From positions 1 to 48,669 of the forward strand of contig CAZCCC010000005.1 in the NCBI GenBank assembly GCA_964497245.1: a stretch of DNA of 48,669 nt. Direction: 5' to 3'. Shown in pieces: positions 8,360 through 14,530 of the stretch. Made by a program: the position numbers and the translations under genes. Position 1 is the first letter of the stretch. Each line of letters starts with the position of its first letter. The DNA comes from CAZCCC01 sp964497245. GTDB lineage: Bacteria; Patescibacteriota; Patescibacteriia; Buchananbacterales; UBA6539. The notes under the pieces are model-generated. The model did not search any database and was not told the origin of the DNA. It worked only from the letters and a program-made list of their open reading frames with translations.

Positions 8360-8386
8360 AGGAGGCAAAAGATGCCACCTGATTGA
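8360..8386 (+). CDS. Four-codon mini-ORF MPPD with ideal ribosome-binding site
   Basis: GGAGG at 8361-8365 is followed by six bases, then ATG at 8372 and codons for Met-Pro-Pro-Asp and TGA (8384-8386). A hairpin (8332-8352) lies just upstream. Pro-Pro-Asp is an established EF-P-dependent ribosome stalling motif, so the element could be a regulatory stall site. Chance is possible for so short a frame. Confidence 0.35.
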   Translation, partial: RRQKMPPD

Positions 8387-8775
8387 AAAAACCGGCTAAG
8401 ACCACCCTAATAGAGGATAAGGGTAGGACCATGGGTGCTTGGCAAGCTCCCGATGCCTGAAAGCCGGAAACTGAGGGAAAAATTCCTCTTGCTGGCGTTG
8501 GAACCGCTAACACATGCCACGGCAACCGTTTGAGCGGCAGAAGTTGATCACTTCTGGTTGTTGGACCTGAAAAGCGAAAACATTTTGCAAGGTTGCCAAA
8601 ACGATCAAAAGCTGGTTGGCCGAAGCTTCCAAATTCGGTTGAATCAGCGGCGCAGCTTGGAGTAGCTACCAAGGCGCGTCCGGACGGGAAAGTGCTTCCC
8701 GCAGAAAGCACAAGATGCCAATTCAGGTGGGTAGCTCCAACTGATTGGCAACACCGCGCAACGCGGTGAACCATT

Positions 8776-8802
8776 AGGAGGCAAAAGATGCCCCCGGGTT
8801 AA
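8776..8802 (+). CDS. Four-codon mini-ORF MPPG with ideal ribosome-binding site
   Basis: This second copy of the 17-bp repeat has AGGAGG at 8776-8781, ATG at 8788 and codons Met-Pro-Pro-Gly followed by TAA at 8800-8802. It directly follows the perfect hairpin at 8752-8768. The ribosome site and first three codons are conserved in meaning with the copy at 8360; the fourth codon and the stop differ. Pro-Pro-Gly is also a known EF-P-dependent stalling motif. Confidence 0.35.
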   Translation, partial: RRQKMPPG

Positions 8803-9383
8803 AGCTTTGTGGTTTAACACCGCCCCAGGGAGGGGGCGCTTGACGGCTCTGGATAAAAATTCGTACTAGTTTTATCCACCCGCCTAAAACCACGTTAATA
8901 TTTTTTACTTCCTGTCGCCGAGATGGAAGCCGGCGGCAAGTACACCGTGCAGGGTCGGCACGTTAAAGGCCAAGGCTAGTATAGCGTTGCGTTTTTCCGC
9001 GCATGAAGCTATGCGGCAGTTACGATGCCCTATCGTAAGTGTCATTTATTAAGGGAAGTCGGCACCCGGTATCGCGGGTGCAAAAAAACATGCCTCATTG
9101 CTAACTACTAATCGAGTTCGTACTCGGTAGTTGTAAGGTTAGCAGGTCCGGGGACACGCCGGGCGCACGATTTCTTCCTAGGTAAGGAATCGTCTTTAAG
9201 CGCAAAAGGGTGCAGTTTTCGGCGGCCGAGGTTCGTGGCCGCAAAGTCTTGCCGACTCTGCCTTAGGGCGGGGTAAGACGAAGGGTGGTATGTCAAAGGC
9301 GAGATTTCCGCCACCCAACGACTTGTGATAAAAACCCTCACCCCGCGGTTAGCCATGGCCGCGGGCGGTGAAAGGAGAAAAAC

Positions 9384-10034
9384 ATGGCCAAACAATTTTT
9401 CCGGATTACAGGCGACGCGGTCGAGCTGGTGACGGAGCGCGTTGAGCGCACCGTGAGCCTGCACGACCTGCTCGCCGAAGTGACACGGGAGGCGGGGTTC
9501 ACAACCCCGATTCTCCCGGCGGGCTGCCGGCTATACAGGCAGCAGGGGGAACGTTCGGTCTTCGTGATTGAGCAGATGCCAGCAGTGCGCACCCTTAACT
9601 GGAGAGGGATGGGCGAAGGTGACAAGTGGAAGCTCGGCTTCCCCTACGTCATTTTTGTCATTTCTTTTTCCGGAGGGGCGGTGAGTACCGCCCACGTTTT
9701 TTACCGCACGTCGCCTTTGGGGAACGGCGACGACGCGTTGTGTAGGACCAACCTGTGCAACGTGTACACAGACGCGCATATTTGCACGGGCAATATGCGT
9801 GTCGAGGGCCACTCGGCGGCCCAGAAAGCTGAGAGCTTTGTGGCGGGGTTCTGGGGGTCGGTGTTTAACACTGACCTCTGGGACAACAACTTTCGCCCCG
9901 CCGCCGCGATCTTTCCCCAGGTTGCAAACCTGGCCGCCTGGCAAGCGGCCACCGAACAGAATCCGCTGTTCCCCCTCGGGGTGCAGTGGCTTGAGTTCGG
10001 GTCGCTGACCGACGTCGTGGAAGGGAGGGCCTAA
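9384..10034 (+). CDS. E2-like (UBC-fold) protein, PRTRC system protein B-like
   Basis: A 216-residue protein. The decisive motif is NVYTDAHICTG at residues 126-136, which parallels the NVYxxGxIC active-site segment of eukaryotic E2 enzymes and places the candidate catalytic Cys at 134. Upstream, FPYVIFVISFSGG and TAHVFYRTSPL would be the preceding strands. Downstream, ESFVAGFWGSVFNTDL resembles the conserved FNTDL-type stretch I associate with PRTRC system protein B (bacterial E2-like family). Its role would be to take an activated ubiquitin-like protein from the E1 (11311-12021) by thioester transfer. The start has a good SD (AAAGGAG). The stop is two bases before the next gene. Exact family name: moderate confidence; E2-like nature: good. 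Confidence 0.78.
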   Translation: MAKQFFRITGDAVELVTERVERTVSLHDLLAEVTREAGFTTPILPAGCRLYRQQGERSVFVIEQMPAVRTLNWRGMGEGDKWKLGFPYVIFVISFSGGAVSTAHVFYRTSPLGNGDDALCRTNLCNVYTDAHICTGNMRVEGHSAAQKAESFVAGFWGSVFNTDLWDNNFRPAAAIFPQVANLAAWQAATEQNPLFPLGVQWLEFGSLTDVVEGRA

Positions 10035-10036
10035 CC

Positions 10037-10354
10037 ATGGACCTCCTGAAAACCACGCGCCAGCTGAAGCCCATAAAAGGGCAACGGCTGGCGGCCTGGC
10101 TAGTCAGGTTCCTCACCGCTTCGCCGGACCAGCTTGATCAGTGGTCAGGCCGGTTTACGGAGGTGATCACGGCGAAAGCTGTGGCCATCCTCCGCAAACG
10201 CGGGGTTATCGAGGAACACGAGCTTTGCGACGCCCGGTTTTTGCAGCTCGTTAATGCCGCTTACCGGGCGCCGGCAATTAAGTCGGCTGAATCTGAAGAT
10301 GATGCCGCCTCGGCTGAAGAAGGCCGGGGCGGTAGAGGCAGGGGTCGGCGTTAG
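10037..10354 (+). CDS. Small helical protein with acidic then Gly/Arg-rich tail
   Basis: A 105-residue protein of unrecognised family between the E2-like and JAB genes. Residues 1-85 look helical (RLAAWLVRFLTAS, WSGRFTEVITAKAVAILRKRG). The tail changes to an acidic stretch (SAESEDDAASAEEG) and ends RGGRGRGRR. Start at 10037, two bases after the preceding stop, with GGGAGG at 10023-10028 as ribosome site. It may be an adaptor, a regulatory subunit or a conjugation target; nothing in the sequence decides this. Confidence 0.65.
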   Translation: MDLLKTTRQLKPIKGQRLAAWLVRFLTASPDQLDQWSGRFTEVITAKAVAILRKRGVIEEHELCDARFLQLVNAAYRAPAIKSAESEDDAASAEEGRGGRGRGRR

Positions 10355-10417
10355 CCACCCCAAAAATAAACCGCAACCAACCGGCGGTGCCATAGGCGAC
10401 CGCCTGAAGGAGAAGAA

Positions 10418-11314
10418 ATGGAAATAATTTCAATGGTGCACGGGTGCATTCCCGTGTACCTGGGGATCGGCGACGGGTTTAATCCCGAAGCGATTCCGGA
10501 GAATCTGGCCTACGTCATCGACGGCGCGGGGTGGAAGATCTGGAAGCGCAATGGGATTTCCCGTGCGCTGATCCCCGTGGAAACCGTGTCCGGCCTGGCG
10601 GTGGCCGAGACAGGCATAACGTTCACCGCCTCCAAAATCCCGGCGGATTTGTTCCGGCGGGTTACGGCGTGGTTTTCCGCCGTGTACCAAAAACATCGGT
10701 CAGAGGCCGTCGGCTACCTGTATTACAGGCTGGCCGACGGCGCCTGGGACTTTGTCGTTCCGTCCCAGGCCGTGGGCTCGGCCCACGCCAAGTACGACGC
10801 CGCTCCCCGCCGCGAAGGATGGCAGTGCGCCGGCACTGTCCATAGCCACGCGGCCATGGGGGCGTTTCATAGTGGCGTTGACGACGCTGACGAGGCCTCG
10901 TTCGACGGTGTTCACATCACCGTCGGACGGCTCGACTCGATCCCGGAGTATTCCTGCTCCCTCGTGGTGCAGGGCGTCCGGGTGAAAGTTGAGTTGAGTG
11001 ACCTTGTCGCCGGCGTCGCGCCGTGCGATGTGCCGGCCGAGTGGCTGGACGCCATTAAGAAATCCGCACCCGTGGGTTTCGATGGTGCGCTGGCCACGGA
11101 GGCCCAGGCGCTCTACCGGCAGTACTACGCCGGAGAGCTCCCCGAAGCGGACTATGAAGTCCAGCTCGGGGCGCTCGAAGAGCGCCAACGGGCCGCACGG
11201 GCAACCGTGCTGGCTATTAACTCGCGGCCCTGGGAGGACCGCAACCACCCTTTTTTTGGCAAGGCGAAAGCCAAGCCGCCAAGGGGTGGGAAGAGCTGGG
11301 GGACTAAAACATGA
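10418..11314 (+). CDS. JAB/JAMM isopeptidase-like protein (PRTRC system protein A-like)
   Basis: A 298-residue protein with a complete JAMM zinc-peptidase motif: Glu96, then His142-Ser-His144, seven residues, Ser152, two residues, Asp155. An extra domain of about 90 residues precedes it and a helical region follows (residues 200-298). In related operons this enzyme trims the ubiquitin-like precursor or removes it from targets. A hairpin (GGCGGT...ACCGCC) sits in the 63-bp gap upstream, followed by GAAGGAG as ribosome site. The stop codon overlaps the E1 start by four bases (ATGA), implying translational coupling. The catalytic assignment is strong; the substrate is inferred from context. Confidence 0.85.
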   Translation: MEIISMVHGCIPVYLGIGDGFNPEAIPENLAYVIDGAGWKIWKRNGISRALIPVETVSGLAVAETGITFTASKIPADLFRRVTAWFSAVYQKHRSEAVGYLYYRLADGAWDFVVPSQAVGSAHAKYDAAPRREGWQCAGTVHSHAAMGAFHSGVDDADEASFDGVHITVGRLDSIPEYSCSLVVQGVRVKVELSDLVAGVAPCDVPAEWLDAIKKSAPVGFDGALATEAQALYRQYYAGELPEADYEVQLGALEERQRAARATVLAINSRPWEDRNHPFFGKAKAKPPRGGKSWGTKT

Positions 11315-12021
11315 ACCCCAGCTCATCCTCCTCACGCCGGGCCGTAGTCATCGGCCTCGGCGGAATTGGTTCATGGCTTGTCCAGGGCCTGGCGCCGCTG
11401 TTGCAGTATGACGCTGAAAGCTGGACCCTCGTACTCGTTGATGGGGACGAGTACGAGGAGAAGAATCGCAATCGCCAGTGTTTTGAAATGCTGGGATCCA
11501 AGGCCGATATACAGGCCCAGTGGGTTTCCAAGCGTTTCCCGCGCCTGGCGGTGCGGCCGATTACCGAGTACCTGTCGGCAGACGGCGCCGATGGGACTTG
11601 CCCCGTGTCCGAAGCCATTCGCAGTGGCGATACTGTTTTCGTGTGTGTGGACAACCACAAATCACGAAAAATGGTACTCGACCACTGCGCCAAACTCCGA
11701 GATGCGGTGCTCATCTCGGGCGGGAACGATTATACGGATGGCAACGTCCAAATCTTCGTTCGCTGCAATGGGCAGGACGCAACGGTGCGTCCAGACAAGC
11801 ACCACCCCGAACTCGCGGCGCCGCGCGACAAGGCGCCGTGGGAGTTGAGCTGTGAGGAGTTGGCGGCGTCGGCGCCCCAGCTCATTGTCGCCAATCTCCA
11901 GGCCGCTACCATCATGCTTTCAGCGTTTTACTCGCTGGAGCAGGGTAAGTACGACCTGGAAAAACCCGAAGTGTATTTTGACGTTGTCGCATGTGCGGCA
12001 ACGCCCCGTGTCCGACGTTAA
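11311..12021 (+). CDS. E1/ThiF-family activating enzyme (PRTRC ThiF-like)
   Basis: A 236-residue single Rossmann-type adenylating domain: VVIGLGGIGSWLV at residues 12-24 is the nucleotide loop, LVLVDGDEYEEKNRNRQ (40-56) carries the conserved Asp and Arg residues, and VFVCVDNHKSR (109-119) follows. Cys181 in LSCEEL is the best candidate for the thioester Cys. Adenylation of the C terminus of the ubiquitin-like protein is the expected reaction. Length is near that of ThiF-type enzymes, without the extra domains of eukaryotic E1. The start overlaps the JAB stop codon. The order E2-like, JAB, ThiF fits PRTRC cassettes as I remember them. Confidence 0.87.
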   Translation: MNPSSSSSRRAVVIGLGGIGSWLVQGLAPLLQYDAESWTLVLVDGDEYEEKNRNRQCFEMLGSKADIQAQWVSKRFPRLAVRPITEYLSADGADGTCPVSEAIRSGDTVFVCVDNHKSRKMVLDHCAKLRDAVLISGGNDYTDGNVQIFVRCNGQDATVRPDKHHPELAAPRDKAPWELSCEELAASAPQLIVANLQAATIMLSAFYSLEQGKYDLEKPEVYFDVVACAATPRVRR

Positions 12022-12107
12022 TTTCGTGTAACAAGTGTGGCGCCTGCCCGCCACCTGGATTTCCAGCAACAGAGTGCCGAAGGCAGGATCGGCGCGGGAG
12101 AAAAGAA
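12022..12107 (+). other. Intercistronic hairpin pair upstream of the ubiquitin-like gene
   Basis: The gap contains two clean stems, GTGGCG / CGCCAC and GCCGA / TCGGC, and then the ribosome site GGGAG. Other gaps in this operon also carry stems. Confidence 0.5.
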
Positions 12108-12317
12108 ATGAATCAGATTATCAATGGCGTAAATACGTTGTCGGCCAACCTGGTCGGCAAGTCGGTGGTGGACGTTCGGACGATGTTGAGCCAGGCGCTT
12201 AACATTGATCCGCAGGCCCGCCCCCTGGTCAACGGCGCCGACGCGGACGCCAGTTACATCCTCCAGGATGGGGACGAACTGGAATTCGTGAAGGCGGCGG
12301 GCGAGAAGGGCTGCTAG
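12108..12317 (+). CDS. Ubiquitin-like beta-grasp protein
   Basis: A 69-residue protein. The pattern LVNGADADASYILQDGDELE, a short strand and a C-terminal AAGEKGC are those of bacterial ubiquitin-like proteins encoded with E1/E2/JAB genes (Prok_Ub or PRTRC protein C type). The tail ends Gly-Glu-Lys-Gly68-Cys69. The expected conjugation Gly is therefore followed by one extra Cys, which would need removal or gives different chemistry. Start at 12108 because it has GGGAGA upstream and begins the conserved part; an in-frame ATG at 11991 would only add a Cys-rich run lying within the E1 gene. The stop codon is in the loop of a perfect stem (AAGGGCT / AGCCCTT). Confidence 0.8.
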   Translation: MNQIINGVNTLSANLVGKSVVDVRTMLSQALNIDPQARPLVNGADADASYILQDGDELEFVKAAGEKGC

Positions 12318-12640
12318 TTTAGCCCTTCCCCGCCCCTTCGGCGAAATAGCCTCCGAGCAATCGGAGTTGCGGTAAATCACCCGGCAGGGTGAACTATCCG
12401 TGTAAAAGCACGAGCTTTGGTTTTTGTCCCCGTCTGTACCTTGTAAACAGATGGAGAGCCGCCGCGGAAAGCAGAGTCCGCCGCGCTGTCTACCCTAGGC
12501 GCGTAATAAAAATGGGGTCTTGGAGCTTTTTTGCTCCTAAGCCACCCGGATGCTGGTTGGTTGCTCGTCAGTCTTTGACTTGTCAAAGCATTGCGCCAAA
12601 CTAGCAACTGGCTGGTAGGTTATAAGGTTGAGAGGGGAAA
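12318..12640 (+). other. GC-rich hairpin-dense untranslated tail of the operon
   Basis: No credible ORF. Successive stems include CTCCGA-GCAA-TCGGAG (a GNRA tetraloop) near 12351-12366, CACCC / GGGTG, TCTGT / ACAGA, GGAGC-T6-GCTCC near 12523-12538, CTTTGAC-TT-GTCAAAG near 12574-12589 and an enclosing GGTTGCT / AGCAACT. GC content falls to the contig level after about 12620, the right edge of the foreign section. Confidence 0.5.
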
Positions 12641-12661
12641 CGTCGTGGTTGACTTTTTCCC

Positions 12662-12727
12662 CTCCTTCCAAAGTTTATTAGATCCTGAAATAAATTTAGG
12701 ATGACAAATAGTCGGCTTTGGAAGGAG
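12662..12727 (+). promoter_or_regulatory. Perfect 12-bp stem sequestering a ribosome-site-like sequence
   Basis: CTCCTTCCAAAG at 12662-12673 pairs perfectly with CTTTGGAAGGAG at 12716-12727. The right arm contains the SD-like GGAAGGAG and the left arm its complement. No ORF starts directly after it; element copy 2 and the gene at 12915 follow. A similar module occurs before the gene at 13804. Confidence 0.6.
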
Positions 12728-12788
12728 AGTTAATAAATAAAGAAAGGAGTATATTATCAAAAAAACAAGAAAACAAAAAAACAAAAAT

Positions 12789-12887
12789 CCAGCACCTATT
12801 TTACACATCAAATTTTATTAATTAAATCTTTTTTATAAATAGCTAAGATTGATTTATTTAATGAGAAGAAAGTAAAATAGGTGCTGG
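12789..12887. repeat. CAGCACC inverted-repeat element, copy 2
   Basis: The 16-bp arms at 12789-12804 and 12872-12887 are perfectly complementary around an AT-rich centre. It lies directly upstream of the metallopeptidase-like gene. Together with copy 1 (7311-7406) it brackets the ubiquitin-like operon. Confidence 0.85.
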
Positions 12888-12914
12888 GTAAACCACAAAA
12901 GGAGAGATACGAAA

Positions 12915-13673
12915 ATGGAAAAGTACTTTGTAGAAATTAACGGCCTTTTGCCGTATGCCCAAGCCCTTGGGCTTGCCTGGCCGGTTGAGTATTTTTTCGT
13001 ACCAACGGAAAATACCTGCCGGATAACCAGCGACCCGATTGCTTGTCGGCACGAAGTCTCGGTACACTCTGGTGTAATAAAAAACCCCGAAGCTTACCTT
13101 TGTGACTTAGTGCATGAGTTGTGCCACGCCAGCTTGGCGGAAAGGATTGATTTGGCATTTGCCACAATTTATTTTTCCCGCCGTTATGCCCGGCAGTCCG
13201 AAAAGGCGGAAAAAGAATTTGCCAAAAAATACCAAATGCTTTATCTAGCCTGGTCTCATGTCGATATTTGGGTAGATGAGCTGAGGCATTCGCTTTTTCC
13301 CGAACTGACCCTTGCCGATCATGACAGCTTTTTTCAAAGCGTCAGCGGCATTGCTAGTTTGGACAAAAAAACATTGGCCGGGCTTGAAGCGCCGCAACAC
13401 CTGTTGGCATTGGCTGTCCATTTAGCTGAAACCAAAAGGTTTGGCTTGGTAAAACAGGACTTTTCCAAAATCCTTGGTTGCCTAAGCCGTGACGGCCAAA
13501 AAACCGTCAGCCGGATGCGCCAGTTCTATGAAGTTTTACCGCGTCTGACTTTCCAAAAGGAATTAGATGTGGTGGCTTTGTTGGATTCGGTGCAAAAAGC
13601 TGCCAACAAACTTGGCCTGCCTATTGCCCCTCAAATTATTGAGGAAGAAAGCCGGCGAGTATGGCTTGTGTAA
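12915..13673 (+). CDS. Putative HExxH zinc metallopeptidase
   Basis: A 252-residue protein with LCDLVHELCHASL, giving zinc ligands His67 and His71 and catalytic Glu68 in an HExxH motif. The rest is helical, with WSHVDIWVDELRH (a possible source of the third ligand) downstream. No signal peptide is seen, so action in the cytoplasm is likely. Start at 12915 with AAAGGAG upstream. Base composition is intermediate between the GC-rich operon and the contig. It follows the ubiquitin-like genes in the same transcription direction and could be a processing or effector protease, but no family could be named. Confidence 0.65.
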   Translation: MEKYFVEINGLLPYAQALGLAWPVEYFFVPTENTCRITSDPIACRHEVSVHSGVIKNPEAYLCDLVHELCHASLAERIDLAFATIYFSRRYARQSEKAEKEFAKKYQMLYLAWSHVDIWVDELRHSLFPELTLADHDSFFQSVSGIASLDKKTLAGLEAPQHLLALAVHLAETKRFGLVKQDFSKILGCLSRDGQKTVSRMRQFYEVLPRLTFQKELDVVALLDSVQKAANKLGLPIAPQIIEEESRRVWLV

Positions 13674-13678
13674 TTTTT

Positions 13679-13780
13679 GGAGGAATGTAAGCCAAGCTTA
13701 TGTTCCTCCTTCCAACTGACTTTATCATCAGCTGTTAGCTAAAAGTTAATAGCTTTTAGATGGTGGGGTTTAAGGAAGGA
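13679..13780 (+). promoter_or_regulatory. Hairpin module between the metallopeptidase and TM genes
   Basis: A hairpin with arms GGAGGAA (13679-13685) and TTCCTCC (13703-13709) is followed by a domain closed by TCCTTCC (13707-13713) and GGAAGGA (13774-13780). That domain has an inner stem CTAAAAG (13739-13745) / CTTTTAG (13753-13759). The first hairpin and the second domain share bases 13707-13709 and may be alternative folds. It parallels the module at 12662-12727. Confidence 0.5.
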
Positions 13781-13803
13781 TCAAAAAAAGAAAGGTAGAA
13801 AAA

Positions 13804-14037
13804 ATGAGAAATTTTTTGATTTGGCTTTTTGAAGCCCTGGTTCTTTTTTTCTTCGGCATTTCCGGCCTATTGATCATGGGTGTGTCCATGATTATGTGCG
13901 AGCCGGACGGAAAAAATGTCGTGGTTGAACTGGTAAATGAATCGGGATGTTTGCAAATAATCCCGGTTGTTACCGGCTTCTACGGTTTTTTGCTGGCCTG
14001 TTATTTTGGCTGGCGATTTAGCCGCCACACTAGATGA
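13804..14037 (+). CDS. Small two-TM membrane protein
   Basis: 77 residues with two hydrophobic segments (about residues 4-32 and 52-70) and a basic end (RFSRHTR). A short polar loop between them contains CEPDGKN and NESGC. It is the last gene before the terminator near 14200. The family is not recognised. Confidence 0.6.
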   Translation: MRNFLIWLFEALVLFFFGISGLLIMGVSMIMCEPDGKNVVVELVNESGCLQIIPVVTGFYGFLLACYFGWRFSRHTR

Positions 14038-14169
14038 ACCTTTCAGGCGGTAATTTGGCTTTTGTCAAGCTGCCGCCTTCCTTTTCCGCCTACCCAAAAA
14101 TCTCTCCTCCATTTTTGTCTAAAATTATTTTTAGCCAGAATTGATTTGGGCAGGCAGAAAAGGAAGTTA

Positions 14170-14202
14170 AAAAAAAGAGCAGAAATTTTTTTGCTCTTTT
14201 TT
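14170..14202 (+). terminator. Intrinsic terminator ending the structured transcription unit
   Basis: The stem AAAAGAGCA / TGCTCTTTT is followed by a T run. An imperfect stem of the GGCGG / CCGCC type precedes it in 14051-14085. No gene lies between 14038 and 14250 on the plus strand. Confidence 0.75.
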
Positions 14203-14250
14203 GTTTGCAAAAAGATCAATGGTGGGGAAAGCGGTCCAGTTCTAGTTGGG

Positions 14251-14391
14251 TCAGCCCAAGCTTTTCCAAAATTGACGGATCTTCTTTCGCACTTTTTTTA
14301 TTGCGCTAGCTAACCTTATGCGGGTATTAATATCGCCGCGGACTTCTCTTAAGGTTCTTAAAAAGCCTTGTAAAATACTTATGTCTAACAT
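14251..14391 (-). CDS. Small strongly cationic peptide (46 residues)
   Basis: The peptide starts MLDISILQGFLRTLREVRG, continues through RIRLASAIKKVRKKIRQF and ends WKSLG. It has an ideal ribosome site (AAAGGAGG, 14 bases upstream including spacer). The sequence would form one long basic amphipathic helix, as in small toxins, membrane-active peptides or nucleic-acid-binding peptides. It lies convergent to the end of the structured unit. The frame is short but SD, start and stop are all well placed. Confidence 0.6.
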   Translation of the reverse strand: MLDISILQGFLRTLREVRGDINTRIRLASAIKKVRKKIRQFWKSLG

Positions 14392-14454
14392 TATTACGCC
14401 TCCTTTCAAATTCGGTTATAATTGCCGGTTTTATAAAGCTTATAAGTATCTTAT

Positions 14455-14483
14455 ATTCTTAACGCGTTAAGTTTTTTTGTCAA
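14455..14483 (-). promoter_or_regulatory. Promoter with 14-bp palindromic operator for the cationic peptide
   Basis: On the minus strand TTGACA (14483-14478) and AAGAAT (14460-14455) are 17 bp apart. The perfect palindrome CTTAACGCGTTAAG (14458-14471) fills the downstream half of the spacer and reaches the -10, a typical place for a repressor site. The -10 is weak. Confidence 0.45.
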
Positions 14484-14485
14484 AT

Positions 14486-14524
14486 TCAAAACCCTCAAGG
14501 TATGGTGCCTTGGGGGTTTTGTAT
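14486..14524 (-). terminator. Long terminator hairpin downstream of the coiled-coil gene
   Basis: A stem of about 12 bp built on AAAACCCYCAAGG and its complement CCTTGGGGGTTTT, with an extension of TCAAATTC / TATTTGA type outside it. It would end the minus-strand transcript of the gene at 14531-14998. Confidence 0.6.
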
Positions 14525-14530
14525 TTGAAA

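Larger units (their letters stand above)
8276..9383 (+). ncRNA. GC-rich, hairpin-packed untranslated region upstream of the E2-like gene
   Basis: About 1.1 kb of GC-rich DNA in an AT-rich contig with no convincing long ORF on either strand. Many precise stems occur one after another: 8332-8352, 8538-8556, 8685-8701, 8752-8768, 8851-8877, 9020-9038 and 9222-9242, plus a longer one around 8714-8750. Two 17-bp direct repeats, 416 bp apart (8360 and 8776), each contain an ideal ribosome site and a four-codon ORF. The region may be one large structured RNA, a long leader or several small RNAs. It does not match rRNA or a group II intron domain V that I could recognise. Confidence 0.5.

Noticed and set aside
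8304..9952. Long minus-strand open frames in the GC-rich section (for example 8304-8774, 9108-9464, 9531-9944)
   Set aside because: They lack protein-like composition, ribosome sites and start contexts, and arise because stop codons are rare in GC-rich DNA. Those over the E2-like gene are its reverse complement.
10430..11855. Overlapping frames within the JAB and E1 genes
   Set aside because: They are Arg/Pro/Gly-rich shadow frames without motifs, while the annotated frames carry full catalytic signatures.
8276..12640. Pure assembly chimera as the reason for the GC-rich section
   Set aside because: Not excluded, but the same stem-rich spacer style and the inverted-repeat family continue on both AT-rich sides, favouring one real locus. 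Read coverage would decide.
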